Source: Rhizophagus clarus
Lineage: Eukaryota > Glomeromycota > Glomeromycetes > Glomerales > Glomeraceae
Assembly (NCBI GenBank): GCA_015698045.1
Contig: BLAL01000068.1
Coordinates: forward strand, 1,054,001 to 1,118,000
Direction: 5' to 3'
DNA length: 64,000 nucleotides
Within the stretch, counting starts at the first letter, position 1. Every line of letters begins with the position of its first letter. The notes below the pieces were generated by a model. The model made no database searches, was not told the origin of the DNA, and worked only from the letters and a program-made list of their open reading frames with translations. Made by a program: the position numbers and the translations under genes. This document shows positions 26,150 through 34,354 of this stretch, piece after piece.

Positions 26150-26440
26150 CTAATATCGATCACCAACTAAATGTTTAACTATCTCTTTTAATGGTTTTTT
26201 AAAACCAAACTCTTTAGCACGCTTTGCATAATCTAGTTTTAATCCAAGAATGAATGCTACTTTAATATTTATATGATCCAAATCCTCATTTCGGGCTATA
26301 GCATACAATTTTATTGACTCAAAATATTCACTTACAGAGCTATCACCTTGTGTAGGAGCTAGTATTTCTTCTTCTTTGTCACTTTTTAATCTCGAAGTAC
26401 TTGGAGGGGTTGTAGTTCTTTCCATTGTTATGTTTATCAC
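26150..26440 (-). CDS. Small Gag-like protein fragment
   Basis: The 96-residue frame has a second methionine at residue 6 that is an equally likely start. The N-terminal half is polar. The C-terminal half, SVSEYFESIKLYAIARNEDL followed by KVAFILGLKLDYAKRAKEFG and KPLKEIVKHL, resembles the end of the capsid-like domain of Ty3-type Gag proteins (helix, F-x-x-GL, then an E-I-x-x-L helix). The same kind of motif is present in the long Gag-like protein at 29.4-31.6 kb, suggesting a second, shorter Gag gene near the left end. The role is inferred only from this resemblance. It lies 24 bp downstream of the zinc-ribbon gene on the same strand. Confidence 0.5.
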   Translation of the reverse strand: MINITMERTTTPPSTSRLKSDKEEEILAPTQGDSSVSEYFESIKLYAIARNEDLDHINIKVAFILGLKLDYAKRAKEFGFKKPLKEIVKHLVGDRY

Positions 26441-26464
26441 TAATAAATCATGTCATATTTTCAA

Positions 26465-26779
26465 TTAACTCTCTTTTGTTATCTCCCTTAAATACCTCTT
26501 AATATAAGCCTGAACTTTATCATCAGCATCCAAAATCTTAAGACCAAGTTTCTTAGCCATCTTGTTTGTAGCCGTCTTCTTTCTCTTTTTCTTAGCGTCC
26601 AGAACCTCTCTTTTGCTATGTGATTTAACCTCCCAATTTTCACCAGTAAGGGTGTTCTTATGCGTCCCACAGATAATACAATCACCATGAATTCGATATC
26701 GACCATTATCGGTCATATCCTGAACTTCTGAAGAGGTTTCTGTCTTCTTTCTACACTTTGTACAATATATTTCTGTCAT
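26465..26779 (-). CDS. DUF5679-like zinc-ribbon protein
   Basis: A 104-residue protein starting MTEIYCTKCRKKTET. Cys6-x2-Cys9 and Cys34-x2-Cys37 (DCIICGTHK), with NGRYRIHG between them, match the small DUF5679 zinc ribbon found in giant viruses and Polinton-like elements. A lysine-rich stretch (DAKKKRKKTATNKMAKKLG) and a helical tail follow. I prefer the start at 26779 over the upstream methionine at 26824, because the ribbon begins directly after it and the upstream start would overlap the promoter of the divergent integrase. The role is unknown; DNA or RNA binding is a guess from the basic tail. Confidence 0.7.
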   Translation of the reverse strand: MTEIYCTKCRKKTETSSEVQDMTDNGRYRIHGDCIICGTHKNTLTGENWEVKSHSKREVLDAKKKRKKTATNKMAKKLGLKILDADDKVQAYIKRYLREITKES

Positions 26780-26825
26780 ATTCACAAATTTGAATTCTAG
26801 TAGTAAATCTTTAATTTTAAACATT
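26780..26825. promoter_or_regulatory. Short divergent promoter between zinc-ribbon and integrase genes
   Basis: Only 46 bp separate the two divergent start codons. The stretch is AT-rich (CACAAATTTGAATTCTAG) and must serve both genes or overlap their 5' ends. Confidence 0.4.
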
Positions 26826-27923
26826 ATGACCCCTTTAGAGATGTATTACAAATTTTATAATTTATCAGGAGTACCAGCACATCTTCTTAAAGATCAAGAA
26901 CATTATAATCTCTATCGAAAGCCTCTAAAGGAAAAAAGATCTGAATGTCCAAAAGTAATCGTCTGGAAAGAAAATGCTACTCAGCAGTCTGATTTAGCAG
27001 AAATGCCTATAGACCCCAAGGGATACCATTATTTTCTCGTAATAGTAGAAATATCCAGAAGACGAGTAGATGCTGAGCCTATTAAAAATAAGACAGCTAA
27101 TAGTGTATTAAAAGCATTTATTAAAATATACAGACATGGTCGTATCCAACCTCCTACCCATAGACTAGAAACAGACTCTGGTTCAGAATTTACTAACTCA
27201 CAAATACGTGATTTTTTCCTTAATAGCATTGGAGTTATGATGAGGTTTGGCGAACCTGGACATCATAGACAGCAATCATATGCAGAGAGGGCTATCCAGG
27301 CTATACAAGAACCACTTTTCAAAAGAATGACAGCACAGGAGTTAAAAACTGGTGTGACGTCAGTGGAATGGTCTGAGAACTTCCATGATATAGTAAGATT
27401 AGTAGATGAACAGTGGCAAAGGGATCCACCTAAAATCCCAGAAGGTCCACCTAAAATTGACAAGAATACAGAATTACTATTAGAGGGAACACAAGTTCGA
27501 ACCAAACTTCATGAACCTATATCAGTACTTGGTAAAAAATTACATAGTAAGTTCAGAACTGGAGACCCTAAATGGAACCAAAAAGTTCGTATAATTAAGA
27601 AGCTTATCCTTTCTCCCGAACAACCGCCTACATATTTACTTGATGGACCACACAGCCGGTTAGGAGTATCTAGATGTGCATATACTAGAAAAGAACTACA
27701 GGTTATTTCAGCTAATGAAAAGCCCCCACCTGATTCAGTCATAAGGGGACGGCCAGAAAGATATGTACCTGAAAGGATTCTTAAGCATCGTACTAGAAAG
27801 GGTCAACTCCAATACTTAGTCAAATGGGAGCGCTATCCAGAAGACGAATCAACATGGGAGCCAGCTGACAGATTACAAGAAGACGTTCCCAATCTAGTAC
27901 GTATCTATAATGATACAAAATAG
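26826..27923 (+). CDS. Retroviral-type (rve) integrase with C-terminal chromodomain
   Basis: Counting from MTPLEMYYKF, the protein has 365 residues. The N-terminal stretch (GVPAHLLKDQEHYNLYRK) is like the Polinton integrase N-terminus. The DDE catalytic core is complete: Asp56 in QSDLAEMP, Asp117 in LETDSGSEF and Glu154 in SYAERAIQAI, 36 residues after the second Asp. A barrel-like region with R-I-I-K-K-L and YLLDG follows. Residues 312-365 form a chromodomain: YVPERILKHR, QYLVKWERYPEDESTWEPA. The enzyme would join element ends to target DNA. The chromodomain suggests targeting to methylated histone H3, as in chromoviruses. This is one of the few intact genes of the element. An upstream in-frame methionine at 26790 overlaps the divergent promoter and is less likely. 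Confidence 0.9.
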   Translation: MTPLEMYYKFYNLSGVPAHLLKDQEHYNLYRKPLKEKRSECPKVIVWKENATQQSDLAEMPIDPKGYHYFLVIVEISRRRVDAEPIKNKTANSVLKAFIKIYRHGRIQPPTHRLETDSGSEFTNSQIRDFFLNSIGVMMRFGEPGHHRQQSYAERAIQAIQEPLFKRMTAQELKTGVTSVEWSENFHDIVRLVDEQWQRDPPKIPEGPPKIDKNTELLLEGTQVRTKLHEPISVLGKKLHSKFRTGDPKWNQKVRIIKKLILSPEQPPTYLLDGPHSRLGVSRCAYTRKELQVISANEKPPPDSVIRGRPERYVPERILKHRTRKGQLQYLVKWERYPEDESTWEPADRLQEDVPNLVRIYNDTK

Positions 27924-28025
27924 ATTATATTTTTTTTTAAATATCCCAAAAAATTGTAATTAAACGTAGTCAATATATAGGTATCAAAAAAAAATAAATT
28001 GAACATATCCATTATATACTAAAAG

Positions 28026-28688
28026 ATGTACACGAACATTGCTAAATTCTTAGATGCAACCCCAGAGTGGGTAGAAAATTGGCTAAATACTCCAATCAAG
28101 GAAACTGGTCACATTATTAATACTTCATTTGGGCAAATAGATGTATTTCAGATACATGAAATTGCTCGTATCATCATGGATCATCTTGATTAGCTTGCCA
28201 AAGGAGATTACTGGAAAGCTGTAATAGATTATAAAAATAGTGATGAAGAACTAGAACATGCTATTAAAAAATATTCAAGTATGAATAAAGCTCTTACAGA
28301 TCCACTATACAAAAGATTCTTTGAATTGGCTGATAAAAAAGAAAAAGCCTTTGCGTATCAGGTAGAAATAGAAAAAATTATATTGCAAAGTGGATTTGTA
28401 TATAAGAAAGAAAAAGAAAAAAAGGATCGTATACTTGATAATATTAGAATGCTAGCTGATGGGTTAGATCCTTATGAAATCTATGATGAACCAGATTCAG
28501 ATCCAGATGATATAGCTTGGCAATCAGATTACTGGGAAGATGAAGATCCAGACGATCCTGCAAATTGGCAATGGGTAGACTTAGGTTCCAATGAACCAGA
28601 TGAATATATAGGTTGGCAATCAGAGTACTCGGAGGACCCAAGTGATTCTGATGAACCAAATGAATCTTATCTAGAATATGTTGAATAA
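28026..28688 (+). pseudogene. Acidic protein of unknown function, one in-frame amber codon
   Basis: The frame starts MYTNIAKFLDATPEWVENWL and runs 220 codons. It is broken only by TAG at 28191-28193 (HLD-stop-LAKGDYWKAV), where Trp would fit the flanks and needs one G-to-A change. The middle part is helical and charged. The last 80 residues are strongly acidic with repeated D-P-D-D and W-Q-(S/W) motifs (DDIAWQSDYWEDEDPDDP, then YIGWQSEYSEDP). I recognise no family. It follows the integrase by about 100 bp on the same strand and ends tail-to-tail with the protease gene. Confidence 0.55.
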
Positions 28689-28718
28689 ATCTGGTACTGG
28701 AATTTTATATATATTTTT

Positions 28719-29339
28719 TTATGTTCGATTTGCATCCAGAATTATAGGAATAAAATAATCTTTATTATTGCATGTGAGAGCGATATGACTTCGAGATTCA
28801 TGAATATCATAATTATACCTTTTAAGGCACGCTCGGCTCAAACCAATTTCTCTATGCTTATACTCTTTCAGGACTACAAGATCTTCTTTAATGATACAAC
28901 TACCACTCTGTGGTGGTGAAAGCTCTATCGATACATTTTTTACTATACCAAGCGTCTCATCATCCCCTGATGCACCAGTAATATTATGCTTTATGGATTT
29001 ATCAGCTTTTAGTTTTAGTTCGTGACATGCTTCTTCTTGGATAAAGGAAACATTAGCACAGAAATCGGCTAAACACTGAATATCTACCCCATTTACATTT
29101 CCATTTATAGCTAAAAGATCCTTAGAATTTTCCAACTGAGCAACATCAATATCCATAGGTATTGGATCTGAATACTCTTTCTGTACTGCTGGTTGTTCTT
29201 GAGGGGTGCTATCATAATTTTCTAATATTTTATAGACGATCTCCTGAATGATCTTTCTGATATCAGCAAGCTTTAGAAGATTTAAAAGCTCCGTTTTAGT
29301 AAAATTCGTTGATGGCTTAATAGCAGGGATTTTTACCAT
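28719..29339 (-). CDS. Retropepsin-like protein, probably expressed as a -1 frameshift extension of Gag
   Basis: From the first methionine the frame has 206 codons, but it is open upstream to 29417, where it overlaps the end of the Gag-like frame in the -1 phase. Residues 77-130 (LLAINGNVNGVDIQCLADFC, then ANVSFIQEEACHEL) have the shape of a retroviral-type aspartic protease N-terminal lobe: strand, hydrophobic-hydrophobic-Asp, then N-V-S-F-I. The usual Asp-Ser/Thr-Gly-Ala is here Asp-Phe-Cys-Ala, so the catalytic loop is abnormal. The later GLSRACLKRYNYDIHESRSH fits the C-terminal part of the fold. The order Gag then protease on one strand is that of LTR retrotransposons, yet no reverse transcriptase follows. 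Confidence 0.65.
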   Translation of the reverse strand: MVKIPAIKPSTNFTKTELLNLLKLADIRKIIQEIVYKILENYDSTPQEQPAVQKEYSDPIPMDIDVAQLENSKDLLAINGNVNGVDIQCLADFCANVSFIQEEACHELKLKADKSIKHNITGASGDDETLGIVKNVSIELSPPQSGSCIIKEDLVVLKEYKHREIGLSRACLKRYNYDIHESRSHIALTCNNKDYFIPIILDANRT

Positions 29340-29413
29340 TTTAGTGGATTTAGATATCGATTTAGATGGTGCTGATTTAATTGCTGGTGGTGATGGTTTA
29401 CCTTTATTTGAAA

Positions 29414-31561
29414 CTATCTTTTTTTTTGGACGAGCATAATTTCTCCATTCTCACCTTGAACCAATTCTATAGGTACACCTCGAATGGCATTGGAAGTGTC
29501 CATGGGATCATCATGATCATTCAAAGAAAGGTCACGCATTGCTCTATTTAACTCATCATCTTCACGTCTTTCTCTAGCCTTTGCTATCTTTCTAGCGATC
29601 TTACTAGCTAATCTTTGTTCCAATGTATTTCTAGGAGCAGGTCTATCTGGTACAGCATCAAATAGCTGTTGTAAATCAACAGGATCCCTATTTTCATCAA
29701 ATGGATTAGGACCTTCATCAGGGTATGGATCCTGTCCATAATATCCCCAATCATCTTGATATCGAGGCTTAGGTTTAGGCTTAGGCCTAACTGGTCTTAG
29801 ATCTCTAGCCTTAAGACTCTCCTGTAATTGACGAATTTGGGATTGAAACCCTTCAGCCTGTTGTTGCAATAATCGACTCATTTCACCTTGGGTAACTGCA
29901 TGATTTTGTACTGGTTTTAAAATCACTGGTTCCTGACCAACCGGTGGCAACTGCTCTGGAATAATTTGTCTATCCCTTTGATACTGTATATTTTCTCGTC
30001 TTTCTCTACCAAGACGTAATTCAGACTTTCTTTTTTCAACTCGTTCAAGAAGACCTACTAATTCCTCTATATCTCGTTCAGCACCAATCCTTTCAGCCTC
30101 AATAGCACAATCATCATTTAGACCTCTTAGAAACTGATTAACTAAAACATCATTACCATAACCTAATAGTTCAGCACTTCTTCTAACTTTATCATAGAAA
30201 TCTCTAACAGGCATATTTTCCTGAAAAAGGTTACCAAACCTTAACTGACGTCTAGCATTCTGCTGTGTAGGAAAATCATTGCGCATTTTAATAAAAACAT
30301 GACAGGGACGAGCTGGAATTACATATGGTTGACTGGCACCAGCTCCACCAGGAATTATTGCACCAGCACCAGCACCAGCAACAGCACCAACAACATTGAG
30401 ATTAAGAGGATCATTAGTAAATTCCATACCAGCACGATTTAACCAAATATTTCTATTCCCTTCTAATGCATAATCAGGCCAGACATCAGTAACCGGATTA
30501 GCAACACCTGCAAGTGGTGCACTACCAGTCATATGAGCTTGTGCACCAGTACCTGCAACCCATGTAGCTACTGGACAATTAGCACCAGCATTACCAGCCA
30601 TACCCTTAAATGTGGGCTCATCTCCATGCAAATTACTAAGAAGAATATTTCTAAGCTTAACTCTCTTCCCAAGAATGTTGGCATCATACCATCTGGCGGC
30701 CGGACCAGTTAAGCAAGCACGAAGTATACCCATACCTTTTTCCCAACCTGTTGGAGGACCACCATCAGCCGATGGATCAACTCCAATACTATGAAGATGG
30801 CCCTTATATAACTCAAAAAATCTCTCAAGATCATCGTCATCATTTCCAGCAAAAACTGGCATTCCTATTGCAACGGTAGCCATATTACTGGGGGATTATC
30901 TGGAGGAGGATTGTTGACTATGGGATTTGCTTGTCTAATTCGAAACCACTGCACTTGAATTCTAAGTACAGCCAATTGTGCTTGCATTCTATCACGAATT
31001 CGTCCCAAGTTTCTAGATGTAAGTCATTCTATTGCAAGTTCATGCGTTAATCCATTATTTCTTTGTTGCAAATTATCCATAATTCTTCTGTGCCGTACCT
31101 GCTGTTCTTGTAATTGATAAGCTTGACCACGATTTGCATTTACCAGATTGTTTCTCTCATTCAGCAATCTATTCCTTTCATTCAGCAATCCATTCCTTTC
31201 ATTTAGCAATCCATTCCTTTCATTCTGACATACAACAAGACGTTGTCTAATACCATGAATCTCACGTCCTGTAGCAGTGTTCTGTTCTTGTAAATACCTT
31301 AATAAGCCAGTTGAAGTATCAAGTTCTTCCCTAGCTCAATTTGCTCTGTCTTCAACCTGAATAATATGGGGTTATGATCATTCTAATAATATGCTTAATA
31401 TCATTGTTAATATTTATAAGATTTGGCCCAACAGTGATTTGGCTGTTTACGAGCAAAGTATCAGCATTAGTTCTGAGTGTATCGAGAAGCTGATTGATAT
31501 CCATTGCTATTAAGTATGCTGGAGATGGACCAGTAGGTTCAGTAGGAGGTACATATGCCAT
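29414..31561 (-). pseudogene. Gag-like structural protein with N-terminal coiled coil, broken by two stops and a frame change
   Basis: The longest intact piece is 489 codons from 30883 (MATVAIGMPVFAG). It contains LRACLTGPAARWYDANILG, a Gly/Ala-rich insert (AVAGAGAGAIIPGG), then NMPVRDFYDKVRRSAELLGY, VNQFLRGLNDDCAIEAERIG and EELVGLLERVEKRKSELRLG. That is the order and wording of the capsid domain of Ty3-type Gag, though the Gly/Ala insert is unusual. A PKPKPKPR stretch and an acidic end follow. The same frame continues upstream through TGA at 31024-31026 and TGA at 31336-31338. The upstream part is a coiled coil in which RNGLLNE is repeated four times. The first 69 codons (from 31561, MAYVPPTEPTGPSPAYLIAM) are in another frame. 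In the intact form it would be a roughly 700-residue protein. Confidence 0.72.
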
Positions 31562-31599
31562 TTTGAATATACTAACACTATATACTACTAATTTCTTAA

Positions 31600-32898
31600 A
31601 TGGACTTATATGTGTATAATTTGGATGAATATAATAGTGATTCTAGGCAGGGAAATAAATATGCTCCAGTATGGAATTTTCGTCTTGCTGTAGCTGGTAG
31701 CTCAGATTCTGGAAAGACTACTATGCTTATTAATTTACTAATGGGAGACGCAAAAGCCAAAGAGGATGGGAATCGATATATTCTTTGTGATGAAATAGTC
31801 CTTATTGCTAGGTATTTAGACGAACCTAAATGGCAAATGGTAAAGGATTTCTTTGATGATGATGAAAACGTTACTTTTAGAGCGATCTCATATCACCAAA
31901 TGCCAGATGTAGAAGACTTAGACCCTGAAATTGCTACTCTAGTTATATTTGAGGATTTAATGGATACCCCTAAAAACATCCAAGAAAAAATAACTGGATA
32001 CTTTACCCATGGACGACATAGAAATATTTCGGCTATTTATGTAGCCCAAAGATTCTTTGCTATCCCAAAAGCAATTCGAGAAAATGTGAATTATATTTCT
32101 CTACATAGTGGGTATGGTAGTTTAAGTGATACAAAGCGTATCATTAGACAATATACTAATGAATCTGATTCTCTTGCCCCAATCATTGATGAACTAACCT
32201 TAGGTAGGGAATTCATAGTATTTGACTTAAGACGCCCTAAAACTGACCCTTTAGCAATCAGAGTTCGATGGGATGCTAGTCTTAGAACTTTTATGGAATC
32301 GTCCTTGAATAATGCTTCTAAAATGATCATGTGTTCATCTAAGATTGATCTAAGATCATCCAAGAATGATTCTAGAATCATCACAGATTCATCTAAGATC
32401 GATCTAAGATCATCCAAGAACGATTCTAGAATCATCACAGATTCATCTAAGATCGATCTAAGATGTCGATTTACTTCTTATGGGCAGAAGGCAATAGCTG
32501 AAGCTAAAAAGAATAATTTGTTAAAGGAATTTGCCTGAAACTTTCCCTCTTCTAAGGAACGTAAACTTTACTTAATACCAGACGCCTTATCGAAGGCAAA
32601 AAATTCAGATATTTGGGCTAAATATATTTTTAGAGAAGCTTATGGAATAAATGATCGTACTCTTGGAGATGAGTATAAGAAATTCCTATCCCAAGTTAAG
32701 AATGTATGTGTTACTAGAAATAATTCTCCAGTATCAGTAACACCTTTTGATCGATATAGAGAACTTTTGAATGAGCGTCCTCTAAGTGACGAAAAAATAA
32801 TAGAAGGTATTGAAGCACTTCTAAAACTATTCAATGATGGCTTAATGAAAAAGCCTACCCTACAAGTGGGAATTAATAGTCTATTCCATTCTTTCTAA
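31600..32898 (+). pseudogene. A32-like (FtsK/HerA superfamily) DNA-packaging ATPase with one premature stop
   Basis: The N-terminal 312 codons hold Walker A GSSDSGKT (33-40), Walker B TLVIFED (113-119), the GRHRNISAIYVAQ motif (138-150, sensor plus arginine-finger region) and a conserved REFIVFDLRRPK strand. This is the layout of poxvirus A32-type ATPases, which are universal in Polintons and package DNA into capsids. TGA at 32536-32538 ends the frame. Beyond it the same frame continues for 120 codons (LYLIPDALSKAKNSDIWAKY ...) to TAA at 32896. A 54-bp unit encoding SSKIDLRSSKNDSRIITD is repeated about 2.3 times at 32337-32465 and expands the region after the ATPase fold. The start at 31600 is 38 bp from the divergent Gag start. 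Confidence 0.85.
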
Positions 32899-33433
32899 AA
32901 AGCTCAAGTAACTCTTCTCTAGTCACATTTATAGTTATAGTACTTTTTTCCTTACCATCTATTACCATTCTTGACATTTTTGTTACTATGCCAAAGGCCT
33001 TCAATGCACGAGAAACAAAGTTTTTGCTTAAGGGATTATCTATTACAATACAATACATACCATAAAATACGGCAAAGGGTTCATTTATCCCTTCTACTAC
33101 ATATAAATCAAATAAAAATCGATATAAAGCTTTTTCTCCTACATCCCTATCTAGCTCATTAATTCGTTTGAGTAGCCAAATCTTGATTGATTCAACATCT
33201 GGTTCAATACTATTTAACTGTTTCTCATAGTCTCAAGTAAAGGTAAAAGTAAGTTCATCATCTAGAGAGACCGATCTATATATTTTGATTAGCTTATATA
33301 TATTTTCATGTAAGCTGTCTATATCGGTACATCTTTGTACAGTTCGTCTGAATTTGATAGTAGATAGGCCTCTTCTTGGCTTGGCCAATACAAGTCCACA
33401 AACTGGACAGTATTTTCTAATTTGCTCAACCAT
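32873..33433 (-). pseudogene. Zinc-ribbon protein of unknown function, one premature stop
   Basis: The frame opens with MVEQIRKYCPVCGLVL, one Cys-x2-Cys knuckle. It is interrupted by TGA at 33233-33235 (TFT-stop-DYEKQL) and continues in the same frame to NVTREELLELFRKNGIDY with TAA at 32873. Restoring one codon, Arg by a single transition, would give about 186 residues, mostly helical. I do not recognise the family. It ends tail-to-tail with the ATPase frame, overlapping by 26 bp. Confidence 0.55.
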
Positions 33434-33489
33434 TTTTTTCAGAATTATCTACATAAAAAATGAAATTATTTAATTACCTGTTTTTATAT

Positions 33490-34074
33490 TTATTCTTTAC
33501 TACAGTCTTCACAAAGACTGCTTTCAGGTAATTCGTTAAGGTTTACAGGCATTTGGCACTCCCTGCATAAGGCAATATTAAGTTCGGCAAGCCTTCTTGA
33601 TTGTTCCTCTTGTTGTGCTTCTCGTTCTCTTTGCCTAGTAAATTGACGTGCTTCTTCAACCCCTCGCCTATAACTTGGATTACGTCGTTCCCATCTAGCA
33701 CAATGGGCGGTTATATTAAATGCAGTTTCCAAGGTATTTAATCTAACCTCAGTATCTTGAATATATAATAAAGATGGATTAGACTGCGCAATTTCTGCAT
33801 ATCTTGGAGGAACAAGATAGTAATCTTCTATTATTTCATACCCAGCCCTTTGAATTAAATAATAATACGTTCTAGTTCTAAATTGAACCATACGTCCAGT
33901 ATCTACATTGAGATAGCTTTCCCTTACAGAAGGAAATGGAGGTGCAGTTGCTCTTCGAACCAATCCGCTATCAAGATAATCATATGCTTCTAAAACTAGC
34001 TGATTGAAAGTCGATCCACCAACACGAATTGTTCTGCCAGTCAATGGATTAGTAGTATATCTATTAGCACTCAT
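33490..34074 (-). CDS. Protein with viral NPLTGR (2-cysteine adaptor-like) motif and C-terminal zinc knuckles
   Basis: A 194-residue intact frame. The N-terminus, YTTNPLTGRTIRVGGSTFNQ, carries the NP-x-TGR-x-I-x-x-GG-x-T/Y pattern of the adaptor motif found in several large DNA virus proteins. The middle part contains YYYLIQRAGYEIIEDYYLVP. A charged helix (RQREREAQQEEQSRRLAE) and two Cys-x2-Cys pairs (CRECQMPVNLNELPES, CEDC) close the protein. Its role in the virus-like element is unknown; the motif occurs in proteins that recruit other factors. It is on the same strand as the polymerase and separated from it by the four-copy repeat at 34.14-34.35 kb. Confidence 0.6.
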   Translation of the reverse strand: MSANRYTTNPLTGRTIRVGGSTFNQLVLEAYDYLDSGLVRRATAPPFPSVRESYLNVDTGRMVQFRTRTYYYLIQRAGYEIIEDYYLVPPRYAEIAQSNPSLLYIQDTEVRLNTLETAFNITAHCARWERRNPSYRRGVEEARQFTRQREREAQQEEQSRRLAELNIALCRECQMPVNLNELPESSLCEDCSKE

Positions 34075-34137
34075 CTTTTTTTATTGTTACTTTAATATAG
34101 GCTATATTCAATTACGATTTTTTTCTAAAAATGAAAA

Positions 34138-34345
34138 ATCTCTAGTAACAAAGTTACTTCGTCATCAGCTTTTGCACAAAATTTTCAATAATGCCTAGTG
34201 ATAAAGTTACTTCGTCATCAGCCTTTGCACAAAATTTTTAATAATGCCTAGTGACAAAGTTACTTCGTCATCAGCCTTTTATGCAAAAAATGAAAAATGC
34301 CTAGTGACAAAGTTACTTCGTCATCAGTCTTTGCACAAAATTTTT
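34138..34345. repeat. Four copies of a ~57-bp unit with an internal palindrome
   Basis: Each unit contains GTGACAAAGTTACTTCGTCA (variants AACA, GATA), an imperfect palindrome, followed by TCAGCCTTTGCACAAAATTTTTAATAA-like sequence. Copies start near 34140, 34198, 34252 and 34304. It lies between the 3' end of the polymerase gene and the start of the NPLTGR gene, so it may serve as that gene's promoter region or as a replication-related site; both are guesses. Confidence 0.75.
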
Positions 34346-34354
34346 AATAAAAAT

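Noticed and set aside
28719..31561. A nested Ty3/LTR retrotransposon as the source of Gag and protease
   Set aside because: No reverse transcriptase, RNase H, primer site or long terminal repeats were seen around them, and the integrase is on the other strand with its own promoter. It stays possible that they descend from such an element.
32091..32438. 115-codon minus-strand frame opposite the ATPase
   Set aside because: It is the antisense of the ATPase gene. Its apparent repeats mirror the 54-bp in-frame repeat on the coding strand.
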